Origin: Nanobdellati archaeon
GTDB taxonomy: Archaea > SpSt-1190
Assembly (NCBI GenBank): GCA_015522095.1
Contig: WAMX01000021.1
Span: 1-17,020 of the forward strand
Length of the DNA: 17,020 nt
Direction: 5' to 3'
This document shows positions 7,060 to 12,474 of the stretch, piece after piece. The notes under the pieces were generated by a model. That model had not been told where the DNA came from and made no database searches. It saw nothing but the letters and a program-made list of their open reading frames with translations. Position numbers and translations under genes: made by a program. Positions within the stretch are counted from its first letter, which is position 1. Every line of letters starts with the position of its first letter.

Positions 7060-7389
7060 GTGGGAAATGAATACCAGACACTCAGCAGCATTGTTCCCGG
7101 GTTCAGGGAGAGCGAGCAGATTACCGCGGAGAACGACGTGCTCTTCCTGAATGATTATGCGGAAGTGGGCATAAAGAAGGGTCTGATAAGGGTGTACGTC
7201 GAGGGAATTTCAGTCAAGCTGAAGTATTCCGGCGGGGTGCTTGAAGAGGTGTATGCAAAGTATCCCGAGGGCATGAGGGAAGCGTGGTTCAGGAAGCTTG
7301 ACGTGCTGCCCGTAAGCCTTGACAGCTACTGGCTGATGGTGGAGAGGGCGAATGGCACCGAGAAAGTGCACTACCTGCGCAAAGCATAG
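7060..7389 (+). CDS. Small unrecognised protein behind aRF1
   Basis: A 109-residue protein that I do not recognise. It appears to be alpha/beta and rich in short beta-strand patterns (LIRVYVEGISVKLKY, YWLMVERANG, KVHYLRKA). It has no cysteines, no signal peptide and no membrane segment. The start is GTG at 7060, with a TATA-like box centred 24 bases upstream and no Shine-Dalgarno sequence. It lies 23 bases after the aRF1 stop and 83 bases before the DEAD-box helicase, so partial co-transcription with aRF1 by readthrough is possible. Codon pattern and GC match the flanking genes, which supports real coding. A role in translation would be a guess from neighbours alone. Confidence 0.75.
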   Translation: MGNEYQTLSSIVPGFRESEQITAENDVLFLNDYAEVGIKKGLIRVYVEGISVKLKYSGGVLEEVYAKYPEGMREAWFRKLDVLPVSLDSYWLMVERANGTEKVHYLRKA

Positions 7390-7391
7390 TC

Positions 7392-7398
7392 TTATAAA
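7392..7398 (+). promoter_or_regulatory. TATA box for the DEAD-box helicase
   Basis: TTATAAA (within CTTATAAAC) is the strongest TATA match in the gap after 7389. Its centre at 7395 predicts a transcript start near 7420, leaving about 53 bases before the helicase ATG. This differs from the leaderless layout elsewhere in the window. Confidence 0.6.
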
Positions 7399-7419
7399 CC
7401 ATGCCTGGCACACAGGGTT

Positions 7420-7472
7420 GTAGGAGAGAAGACGGATTGCGATTTTCTCTCAGAATACAAAGGTGAAAAGAA
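7420..7472 (+). promoter_or_regulatory. Predicted structured 5' leader of the DEAD-box helicase
   Basis: From the predicted start near 7420 the leader holds an inverted repeat, GAGAGAAGA (7424-7432) with TTTTCTCTC (7443-7451). This gives nine pairs, one of them G-U, and a ten-base loop, almost at the 5' end. After it come an unpaired A-rich stretch and GGTGA (7462-7466), six bases from the ATG and complementary to the archaeal 16S 3' end. It could be a cold- or self-responsive control element; that function is inference. Confidence 0.5.
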
Positions 7473-8501
7473 ATGCAATTTGAAGAATTAGGAGTAAGTG
7501 CAGGGCTGGCTGAAAAGCTCGCCAGGCACGGATTTAAGGAAGCATTTGAGGTGCAGGAACGGACAATTCCGCTCGCGCTTCAGAAAAAGAATCTTGCCAT
7601 AAGGGCAAAGACAGGGAGCGGCAAAACGCTCGCATTCGGAATCCCGCTTGCAGAGCAGCTCAGGAAAGGAGGGGGGCTTCAGGCTATGGTGCTGACCCCC
7701 ACGAGGGAGCTTGCCCTGCAGATTGATGGGGTGTTCCGGAAGCTCGGGCTTCGCACTGCCCTGATATATGGAGGCGTTGGATATGACAGGCAGATAAGGG
7801 ACCTCCACAGGGCAGAAGTCGTTGTCGGCACTCCCGGAAGGATACTCGACCACATAGCGCGCGGGAACTTACGGGCCCGATTCCAGGTTACGGTACTGGA
7901 CGAGGCCGACCGCATGCTGGACATGGGCTTCCTTCCGGATGTCAGCCGCATAATGCGCGAATGCCCGTCCGAGCTTGTGTGGCTCTTCTCGGCCACCCTC
8001 GACCGCCGCATACTGAAGGTCTTCAAGGACAAGCGGTTTGAGACGGTGCTGGTGGGCGAAGAAATGCCGGAGATAGAGCACTTCTACATTGATACCGAGC
8101 AGAAGATGAAGGTCCTGCGGAAGGTGCTCAATGGCGAGAAGGCGCTGATATTCTGCAACACGAAGCGGATGGTGCAGCGCGTTGGCGACTGGCTCCGCAT
8201 ACCCGCCCTGCACGGCGACATGAGCCAGGCCGCCCGGGAGCGGAACCTTCACAAGTTCCGCAACGGGGCGCGCTACCTCGTGGCAACTGATGTCGCCGCA
8301 CGCGGTCTGGACATTCCCGAGGTGGAGATTGTCGTGAACTTCGACATACCGAAGGACAGCCAGACATACGTGCACCGCGTTGGGCGCACCGGAAGAGCGG
8401 GAAAGCGCGGGCGGGTCGTGAACCTCCTCAAGTCAAGGGATCACGACGACTTCCGCCGCATACTCAATGACCTTGATCTTGAGATTGAGCGGCTTTCCTG
8501 A
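7473..8501 (+). CDS. DEAD-box ATP-dependent RNA helicase
   Basis: A minimal two-domain DEAD-box helicase of 342 residues that unwinds RNA duplexes using ATP. All motifs are present in order: Q motif (FEVQERTIPLAL, Q28), AKTGSGKT (45-52, Walker A), PTREL (76-80), GG (100-101), TPGR (120-123), DEAD (143-146), SAT (173-175), IFCNTKRM (227-234), HGD (247-249), VATDVAARGLDIP (270-282) and HRVGRTGRAG (301-310). There is no C-terminal RGG or accessory domain, so it is close to the bare core. Probable roles are ribosome assembly, RNA decay or cold adaptation. The ATG has a good Shine-Dalgarno sequence (GGTGA, six-base spacing) and a structured leader, unlike the leaderless neighbours. Its last 38 bases overlap the convergent Pop5 gene. 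Confidence 0.96.
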   Translation: MQFEELGVSAGLAEKLARHGFKEAFEVQERTIPLALQKKNLAIRAKTGSGKTLAFGIPLAEQLRKGGGLQAMVLTPTRELALQIDGVFRKLGLRTALIYGGVGYDRQIRDLHRAEVVVGTPGRILDHIARGNLRARFQVTVLDEADRMLDMGFLPDVSRIMRECPSELVWLFSATLDRRILKVFKDKRFETVLVGEEMPEIEHFYIDTEQKMKVLRKVLNGEKALIFCNTKRMVQRVGDWLRIPALHGDMSQAARERNLHKFRNGARYLVATDVAARGLDIPEVEIVVNFDIPKDSQTYVHRVGRTGRAGKRGRVVNLLKSRDHDDFRRILNDLDLEIERLS

Positions 8502-8721
8502 GCCTGTTGAGTGTTCCGGACACAAGGGCGCGAAACTGCCACTTCAGGGCAAGCGCCCCCTTCACTTTTCCCACCCACTTCCGGTTGCAGCTCACAATGC
8601 CATCCCTGACCCGGACCTCCCCGTTAATGAGCCCGTGAAGCCCGATGGCACGGCGCAGCTGCTCGTAGAGCTCCCTGTCGGAAGGCGGCTCGCCCGCAAA
8701 GAAAAGCTTAATGTGCCTCAT
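8464..8721 (-). CDS. rnp2: RNase P protein component 2 (Pop5/Rpp14 family)
   Basis: An 85-residue Pop5-like subunit of RNase P, the ribonucleoprotein that removes 5' leaders from pre-tRNA. The diagnostic part is the C-terminal half: GIVSCNRKWVGKVKGALAL, then VSGTLNRLRK, matching the usual ciRCnh..v..vraALal and VSGTIkrLR pattern. The N-terminus (MRHIKLFF) is shorter than in most homologues, which run about 100-130 residues. The ATG at 8721 is chosen; the frame is open to 8760, but that extra stretch (GGRSRGC) looks non-native. It overlaps Rpp30 by 14 bases, with a GGGGTG Shine-Dalgarno-like stretch upstream, so it is translationally coupled to its RNase P partner. In archaea Pop5 and Rpp30 work as a subcomplex. 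The 3' end overlaps the helicase gene by 38 bases. Confidence 0.82.
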   Translation of the reverse strand: MRHIKLFFAGEPPSDRELYEQLRRAIGLHGLINGEVRVRDGIVSCNRKWVGKVKGALALKWQFRALVSGTLNRLRKAAQSQDQGH

Positions 8722-9271
8722 CCTCAACACCCCACATCCTCTGCTTCTTCCTCCGCTCATTGCGCTTCAGCAGGGCGAGGGGAAACTCCCTCACCGCCTT
8801 CCGCGCGTAGTCCGGCTTCAACCCGAGGAAAACGCCAATATCGGCAAGCGCGTCCCCTGCACGGAGCTGCTCCGGTGAAGCCGCCCCGGAGCAGAGCAGC
8901 AGGGTTCCCCCGAGGTCCTGCACCGTGAGGGCATTGTGCCTGGCACGTGACAGGTCCTGCAGCCTTGAGAGGACAACGGGCACTGCCAGGGCGGCCTCAT
9001 AGCGCTTCGCCATGCGCACATTGCGCTTGCCAAGCCTGAAATCCCTGATTATGAAGAAGTCATAGTGAGTGTCGGTGAGCAGGCTGTTGAGCTCCTGCTT
9101 GCTCCCCGGAATGGCTGCCACAAAATCCACCTTCTTCCTCAGGGAACGGATTTTCCGCCTGTCCCTGGAAATGAGCAGGGAGTAATGGCCGGGAGCAATG
9201 CGGATGCCGAGGCGGTCTGCCACCGCAGTCTTCTCCTCGCTCCCCTCGCCGGCATAGGCATCAATGAACAT
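8708..9271 (-). CDS. rnp3: RNase P protein component 3 (Rpp30 family)
   Basis: A 187-residue Rpp30-like protein with a PHP-related TIM-barrel fold; it pairs with Pop5 in archaeal RNase P. Supporting features are the repeating strand-helix pattern (VDFVAAIPGSKQEL, YDFFIIRDFRLG, VPVVLSRLQDL), the ARHNALTVQDLGGTLLLCSGAASPEQLRAGDALADIG block and the LGLKPDYARKAVREFP ending. The N-terminus FIDAYAGEGSEE is a degenerate form of the family's D-x-H start. Adjacency to Pop5 strengthens the call. The ATG at 9271 lies 25 bases from ATTTATAAGT (9291-9300), which is inside the 3' end of Trm56, so the gene is predicted leaderless with its own promoter although only one base separates it from Trm56. Confidence 0.85.
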   Translation of the reverse strand: MFIDAYAGEGSEEKTAVADRLGIRIAPGHYSLLISRDRRKIRSLRKKVDFVAAIPGSKQELNSLLTDTHYDFFIIRDFRLGKRNVRMAKRYEAALAVPVVLSRLQDLSRARHNALTVQDLGGTLLLCSGAASPEQLRAGDALADIGVFLGLKPDYARKAVREFPLALLKRNERRKKQRMWGVEDEAH

Positions 9272-9272
9272 A

Positions 9273-9791
9273 TCAGGGGGAGCCCTCGAGATTTATAAGT
9301 TTCTTACCCCTTTCCATGGGCTCAACGCGAACCTTCCCGCGGAATTCCCTTTCCAGCTCCCTGCCCCCGAAAAGACGGTCGAGGAAGATTGCCAGCGCAG
9401 CTATCTCGCTGTGGGGCTGGTTCCCCACCGCAACATTAAGCTCGCACACATCATAAACCTCCGGGGGCACCTTTTCCGCCCCCACAAAGACCAGCAGGTC
9501 CTGCGAAGGGTCTATCCTTTTCACGGCTTCATCCACGGGAATGCCATACATGGTCAGGTGGACGCGCGTGCCCCTGAAACCGCGAAGGTACTGGCGCCAG
9601 TTCTCCTCAACGGCCACCTCAAAGGGTCCGCCCCACCTGTCAACAATGTCCTGCAGGGAGCGGAGCACGGACTCGTCCCGCGTCGTGAGCACGAAGCGGT
9701 CCGCACCAAACGCCCTCGCCACGAGCCCGCAGTGGGTCGTGACGCGCTTGTCCCTGCCCGGACGGTGCCCGTAGCGGAGAACGGTTATCAT
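9273..9791 (-). CDS. trm56: tRNA (cytidine(56)-2'-O)-methyltransferase (aTrm56)
   Basis: A 172-residue SPOUT methyltransferase that 2'-O-methylates C56 in the T-loop of archaeal tRNAs and helps stabilise the D-loop/T-loop contact. The N-terminal VLRYGHRPGRDKRVTTH and ARAFGA match the family closely. LLVFVGAEKVPPEVYD and LNVAVGNQPHSEIAALAIFLDRLF form the knotted SAM-binding C-terminal half. Length is normal for the family (about 170-190). The ATG at 9791 has both GAGGT a few bases upstream and a TATA-like CTTAAAAAA (9812-9820) centred 25 bases away, inside the end of the PHP gene. It could therefore be read from a leaderless transcript or from a longer one. Confidence 0.95.
   Translation of the reverse strand: MITVLRYGHRPGRDKRVTTHCGLVARAFGADRFVLTTRDESVLRSLQDIVDRWGGPFEVAVEENWRQYLRGFRGTRVHLTMYGIPVDEAVKRIDPSQDLLVFVGAEKVPPEVYDVCELNVAVGNQPHSEIAALAIFLDRLFGGRELEREFRGKVRVEPMERGKKLINLEGSP
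9291..9300 (-). promoter_or_regulatory. TATA box for Rpp30 within the 3' end of trm56
   Basis: On the minus strand this reads ACTTATAAAT. Its centre is about 25 bases upstream of the Rpp30 ATG at 9271. It lies within the last codons of Trm56, so the promoter is embedded in coding sequence. Confidence 0.6.
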
Positions 9792-9795
9792 GCCC

Positions 9796-10386
9796 CTACC
9801 TCAGGAGGGAGCTTAAAAAATGTGCCATGCCCGGCAGCTTTATGCGCGGCTCGACCTTCCCCTTCCTGAGCGCCTCGAGCACCCCCTCTGCATCCTCCGC
9901 CTCCACATTCGTGTAGAACTCTCCCAGCCCGCGCACGGAGCGCGCTCCGCTGGACGTGAGGAACTTCCTGCCGCGCGCGGTGGCGAGCTGCACCGCCTTC
10001 CTGCACAGCCACGGGGGCTGAGAGCCGTTGATGGCCTCCACAACTTCAAACCGCTCCAGTGCTTCATCACCCATGCCTCCTTTGGCATTGAACTGGGCGG
10101 GCACCACGACATACCCCCAGTCCTTCGCCCAGTCAAGGACATACTCGAGGTAGGTCTTCTCCGGCAGGCTCTCGGCACCATAGACAAGCACCGGGCCCCT
10201 GTCCGTGACAATCTCAAGCCCGGGCACGATGGTGAAATTGCGGGGGGAAAAGCGCTTCCATCCAAGCACGCCGCGGTCCGTCACGGCAAGCGCATCGAGC
10301 CCCCTCTTTCTGGCAACTGCCGCCATCTCCGCAACCGTGTTCTTACCGATGCTCCGGTCGGTATAGACGTGAAAATCAACCCTCAT
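9796..10386 (-). CDS. PHP-domain protein with degenerate metal site
   Basis: A 196-residue single-domain PHP-type protein. The order of PHP motifs is clear: DFHVYTDRS (4-12), ALAVTDRGVLG (33-42), IVPGLEIVTDRGPVLVYG (53-70), VVVPAQFN (93-100), FEVVEAINGS (113-122) and KFLTSSGARSVRGLGEFYTNV (141-161). The metal ligands are largely lost. The second His of HxH is Y8, the TDH His is R38, the usual AHP His is replaced near Q98, and the SDAH motif reads SGAR (146-149); D4, H6, E58, E117 and N120 remain. It probably keeps the fold without classic PHP phosphoesterase activity. It lies between the COG1325 gene and Trm56, near Rpp30, itself a PHP-fold protein. The ATG at 10386 is predicted leaderless from ATTTATGC (10409-10416). 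Confidence 0.85.
   Translation of the reverse strand: MRVDFHVYTDRSIGKNTVAEMAAVARKRGLDALAVTDRGVLGWKRFSPRNFTIVPGLEIVTDRGPVLVYGAESLPEKTYLEYVLDWAKDWGYVVVPAQFNAKGGMGDEALERFEVVEAINGSQPPWLCRKAVQLATARGRKFLTSSGARSVRGLGEFYTNVEAEDAEGVLEALRKGKVEPRIKLPGMAHFLSSLLR
9812..9820 (-). promoter_or_regulatory. Possible TATA box for trm56 within the PHP gene
   Basis: On the minus strand this reads TTTTTTAAG, centred 25 bases upstream of the Trm56 ATG at 9791. Trm56 also has a Shine-Dalgarno-like GAGGT, so this box may be dispensable. Confidence 0.4.
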
Positions 10387-10408
10387 GAAAAAATGGCGGG
10401 CTTCAAAG

Positions 10409-10416
10409 ATTTATGC
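10409..10416 (-). promoter_or_regulatory. TATA box for the PHP gene
   Basis: On the minus strand this reads GCATAAAT, centred 26.5 bases before the ATG at 10386. It spans the stop codon of the COG1325 gene (10411-10413). Confidence 0.5.
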
Positions 10417-10650
10417 TTTTACAACGAGCACGCCATCGCCCGGCTCGAGCTTCCCCTCAACAAGGGCTGCCTTGCTGTATCTTCCCGGCTCCGCATCCCC
10501 CACGGTAGCGGTGATGAAATGTATGGGATTGCCCCAGTGGCCCTCAAGCCTTTCAATTTTGAATGGCACTCCAAAAACTTCCTCCGCCTTTCGCCTCAGA
10601 AGTTCCTCATCCTCAGTTGCGTGGGCAATAATCTCAACCTTGAAGGGCAT
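10411..10650 (-). CDS. Compact COG1325-type RNA-binding (exosome-associated) protein
   Basis: A 79-residue protein resembling the archaeal COG1325/RNA_binding family, linked to the exosome by gene neighbourhood. The ATEDEELLRRKAEEVFG segment (11-27) and LEGHWGNPIHFITA (35-48) match the family's HATEDEE and EGHhGNPI signatures. The C-terminal RYSKAALVEGKLEPGDGVLVVK aligns with the family's usual FRlDKqaA..G.L.L..gD.I.Vk ending. Family members are typically about 130-150 residues; here the helical middle after GHWGNPI is missing, so the two conserved ends are joined directly. The L15e stop and this ATG abut (TGAATG), with GGAAGG upstream, which implies translational coupling to L15e. The assignment is by motif memory; the exact function is unknown even in better studied archaea. 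Confidence 0.68.
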   Translation of the reverse strand: MPFKVEIIAHATEDEELLRRKAEEVFGVPFKIERLEGHWGNPIHFITATVGDAEPGRYSKAALVEGKLEPGDGVLVVKA

Positions 10651-11202
10651 TCACTTCGCCTTCCCGCTTGAGCGGACACTCGGCCTCGCCTTGTGGTGGC
10701 CCCTCTTGCTGAGGCCGCGCGACTTCCTGCCCGCGCTGGTCCTGCCGCGGTGCACGCGCCCCCTGTGCTGCTTCATGGCGACCCACCCGACCTGGGGGTC
10801 CTTCCGGATGGCCGCGTGAGCCGGGTCAACAAGTATGACCTCAAACCAGAGGTGCTTGCCATCTTCCAGAACCTCGTAGCTGTTCAGCACCTCAAGGTTG
10901 GGGAATTTCCGGGCGGCCTTCTCCTCCGCCACAAGCCGCAGGCTCTTCTTGGGATAGTACTTGAGCATACCCATCTTGCTCGGCTTCCTGCCACGCCTGA
11001 ACCTCGGGCGTGTTCGGCCCCCGCGGAGCACGCGCACCCTCGCAACCACGAAGCCCTGCTTTGCCTTGTAGCCGAGGGCCCTTGCACGGGCGGGGTTCGT
11101 GGGTTTCTCAATACGGACAACAACGGGCTCACGCCTCTGGAAAATCCGCCTCTCCCTGACGGTTTTTTTGAGCGATTCCCTGACGTAATTGAGGTAACCC
11201 AT
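10651..11202 (-). CDS. rpl15e: Large-subunit ribosomal protein L15e
   Basis: Ribosomal protein eL15 of the archaeal/eukaryotic large subunit, an rRNA-binding protein. Recognisable blocks are [53 protein letters not shown], the [21 protein letters not shown] segment, [26 protein letters not shown] and a basic tail. The frame is open to a GTG at 11214, but the TTTAAAAA box (11224-11231) is 25.5 bases from the ATG at 11202, and the family begins with the (M)GY/MY-x-Y-(I/V)RE pattern. That start gives 183 residues, close to the usual length. The promoter lies in the 3' end of the HAD gene, so L15e can be expressed independently. Confidence 0.96.
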   Translation of the reverse strand: MGYLNYVRESLKKTVRERRIFQRREPVVVRIEKPTNPARARALGYKAKQGFVVARVRVLRGGRTRPRFRRGRKPSKMGMLKYYPKKSLRLVAEEKAARKFPNLEVLNSYEVLEDGKHLWFEVILVDPAHAAIRKDPQVGWVAMKQHRGRVHRGRTSAGRKSRGLSKRGHHKARPSVRSSGKAK

Positions 11203-11217
11203 CAAGCTAATCACCGA

Positions 11218-11844
11218 TTAGGGTTTAAAAAGGCTACTGTCAAGGGAAATCCCCTTCAGGAGCTCTGGAAGCTGCCTGAGGTCCGTTATAGTGTATTCCG
11301 CGCCCACAACATCGGAGCGGGCGGGAGAATTCTTGAAAAGCATGGAAACAGCACCAAACTTCTTGGCAGCAAGCACGTCCTTCTCGCTGTTCCCGACCAC
11401 CACAAGGAAATCATCCTTCAGCTTCTTCGAGATGATGAACAGTCCCTCCGGGTCGGGCTTTCCCCTCCGGACATCGTCCGCAGTCACGACAAGGTCAAAA
11501 TATCCCTTCAGGAAGCAGTGCTTCAGCATTGCATCTGCAACCCTCCTGTTCGCGGATGTGAATATTGCCTTCCTGTGCTTTATGGCCGTAAGCGCCTCAT
11601 AGACCCCGGGCATTGGCTCCACGAGCTCTATCTGGCGGAGAAGCTCGGACTCGTGCTTCCGGGTTATGGCCTTTATGGCATCCCAGTCGCGCGAGGGCAG
11701 GTTGCCCATCATGAGCATCTTCAGGGAACTCGCATCGTATATCCTTTCGGGAGGTATGTGCACGCCCGCCGTTTCCTCGAGTATTTTCGAGTGCAGCCTG
11801 GATGAATCGACGAGCGTCCCATCGAGGTCAAACACGACTATCAC
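11218..11844 (-). CDS. HAD-superfamily phosphatase (phosphoglycolate phosphatase-like)
   Basis: A 208-residue haloacid dehalogenase-type hydrolase with a small helical cap (C1). Motif I is VFDLDGTLVDS (nucleophile D6, acid/base D8), motif II is FTSANR (S97), motif III is RRGKPDPEGL (K129) and motif IV is VVVGNSEKDVLAAKKFG (151-164). Motif IV usually reads GDSxxD; here the first Asp is N152, while D156 is kept. The likely substrate is a small sugar or glycolate phosphate, but this cannot be fixed from sequence. The GTG start at 11844 overlaps the stop of the acyl-CoA synthetase gene (GTGA), so the two are probably translated from one mRNA. Its C-terminal codons contain the L15e TATA box. Confidence 0.9.
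   Translation of the reverse strand: MIVVFDLDGTLVDSSRLHSKILEETAGVHIPPERIYDASSLKMLMMGNLPSRDWDAIKAITRKHESELLRQIELVEPMPGVYEALTAIKHRKAIFTSANRRVADAMLKHCFLKGYFDLVVTADDVRRGKPDPEGLFIISKKLKDDFLVVVGNSEKDVLAAKKFGAVSMLFKNSPARSDVVGAEYTITDLRQLPELLKGISLDSSLFKP
11224..11231 (-). promoter_or_regulatory. TATA box for rpl15e within the HAD gene
   Basis: On the minus strand this reads TTTTTAAA, centred 25.5 bases before the ATG at 11202. It lies in the final codons of the HAD hydrolase. It supports ATG 11202 over GTG 11214 as the L15e start. Confidence 0.6.
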
Positions 11845-12416
11845 AGCACCACCCTCGCGTCCACCACAACTGCATCGTGCTCGTCCACTATGAGGGGGTT
11901 TATGTCAAGTTCCCTGAAGTCCCGCCGCTCGCAGAGCTTTGACAGCTTCATCAGCGCATCGACGACGGCCGCCCTGTTGGCGCGCTTCCCGCGGAATCCC
12001 CTGAAGAGTGCGGAGGCCCTGATGCTCTCCGTCATTTCAAGGGCGTCCTTCCTTGAGATGGGGACCGCCCTGAATACCACATCCCTGAACAGCTCGGCAT
12101 ACACTCCGCCCATCCCGAGCATAATCACCTTCCCGAAGGTGGGGTCCCTCAGCGCACCCAGGATGAACTCCGCCCCGTCAAAGACCGGCTGCGCCACCAC
12201 AGGATGCCTCCTGGAGATTGCACGGTACGCTTCAAGTATTTCCTCATCCGTCCTGAGGCCCACAAAGACCATTCCCCTGTCGGTCTTGTGCCCCTCCGTG
12301 TCGGCCTTGAGCACAAGGGGCCGCGGCAGCCCGAGCAGCTCCCCCCTGCTGACAACCGTGCCGGACACCTTCAGGCCTGCCTTCGAGAGGAGCGCAAGCG
12401 ATTCTGACAGCTTCAC
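11841..12416 (-). CDS. acdB: ADP-forming acyl-CoA synthetase, beta (ATP-grasp) subunit
   Basis: ATP-grasp subunit of NDP-forming acetyl/acyl-CoA synthetase, which in archaea makes ATP from acyl-CoA, ADP and phosphate. Key segments are LVLKADTEGHKTDRGMVFVGL (lysine and HKTD motif), EFILGALRDPTFGKVIMLGMGGVYAELFRDV (family core) and FRELDINPLIVDEHDAVVVDARV (NPL motif). The frame is open to a GTG at 12437. I prefer the GTG at 12416, because CTATTTTA (12438-12445) is 25.5 bases upstream and the protein then starts VKLSESLALLSKAGLKV, as family members do. That gives 191 residues, somewhat short of the usual 220-235. The partner alpha (CoA-binding) subunit is not in this window, so it must be encoded elsewhere if the enzyme is whole. 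Confidence 0.9.
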   Translation of the reverse strand: MKLSESLALLSKAGLKVSGTVVSRGELLGLPRPLVLKADTEGHKTDRGMVFVGLRTDEEILEAYRAISRRHPVVAQPVFDGAEFILGALRDPTFGKVIMLGMGGVYAELFRDVVFRAVPISRKDALEMTESIRASALFRGFRGKRANRAAVVDALMKLSKLCERRDFRELDINPLIVDEHDAVVVDARVVL

Positions 12417-12437
12417 AGCAGAATATGCGGCAGGCAC

Positions 12438-12445
12438 TAAAATAG
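12438..12445 (-). promoter_or_regulatory. TATA-like box for acdB
   Basis: On the minus strand this reads CTATTTTA, centred 25.5 bases before the GTG at 12416. It is weaker than most boxes in the window and touches the forward-strand box of top6A. Confidence 0.4.
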
Positions 12446-12455
12446 TTTTTTAAAA
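12446..12455 (+). promoter_or_regulatory. TATA box for top6A
   Basis: TTTTTTAAAA is centred at 12450.5, 24.5 bases before the GTG at 12475. The spacing fits a leaderless transcript. It immediately abuts the acdB box. Confidence 0.55.
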
Positions 12456-12474
12456 GCTCATTTCTGTAATCCGG

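Noticed and set aside
7401..7466. 21-codon ATG frame in the helicase leader, a possible leader peptide
   Set aside because: Its ATG is only about six bases past the TATA centre, so it would lie upstream of the predicted transcript start near 7420, and it has no Shine-Dalgarno sequence. The residual ribosome-free leader explains the region better.
8722..8760. N-terminal extension of Pop5 (GGRSRGCGVLR)
   Set aside because: This stretch is the out-of-phase reading of the Rpp30 C-terminus, and the family N-terminus begins near MRHIKLFF.
10693..11805. 370-residue open frame on the plus strand
   Set aside because: It lies antisense to L15e and the HAD phosphatase, both recognised with complete motifs. 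Its product has no recognisable domain, and long shadow frames are expected in GC-rich coding DNA.
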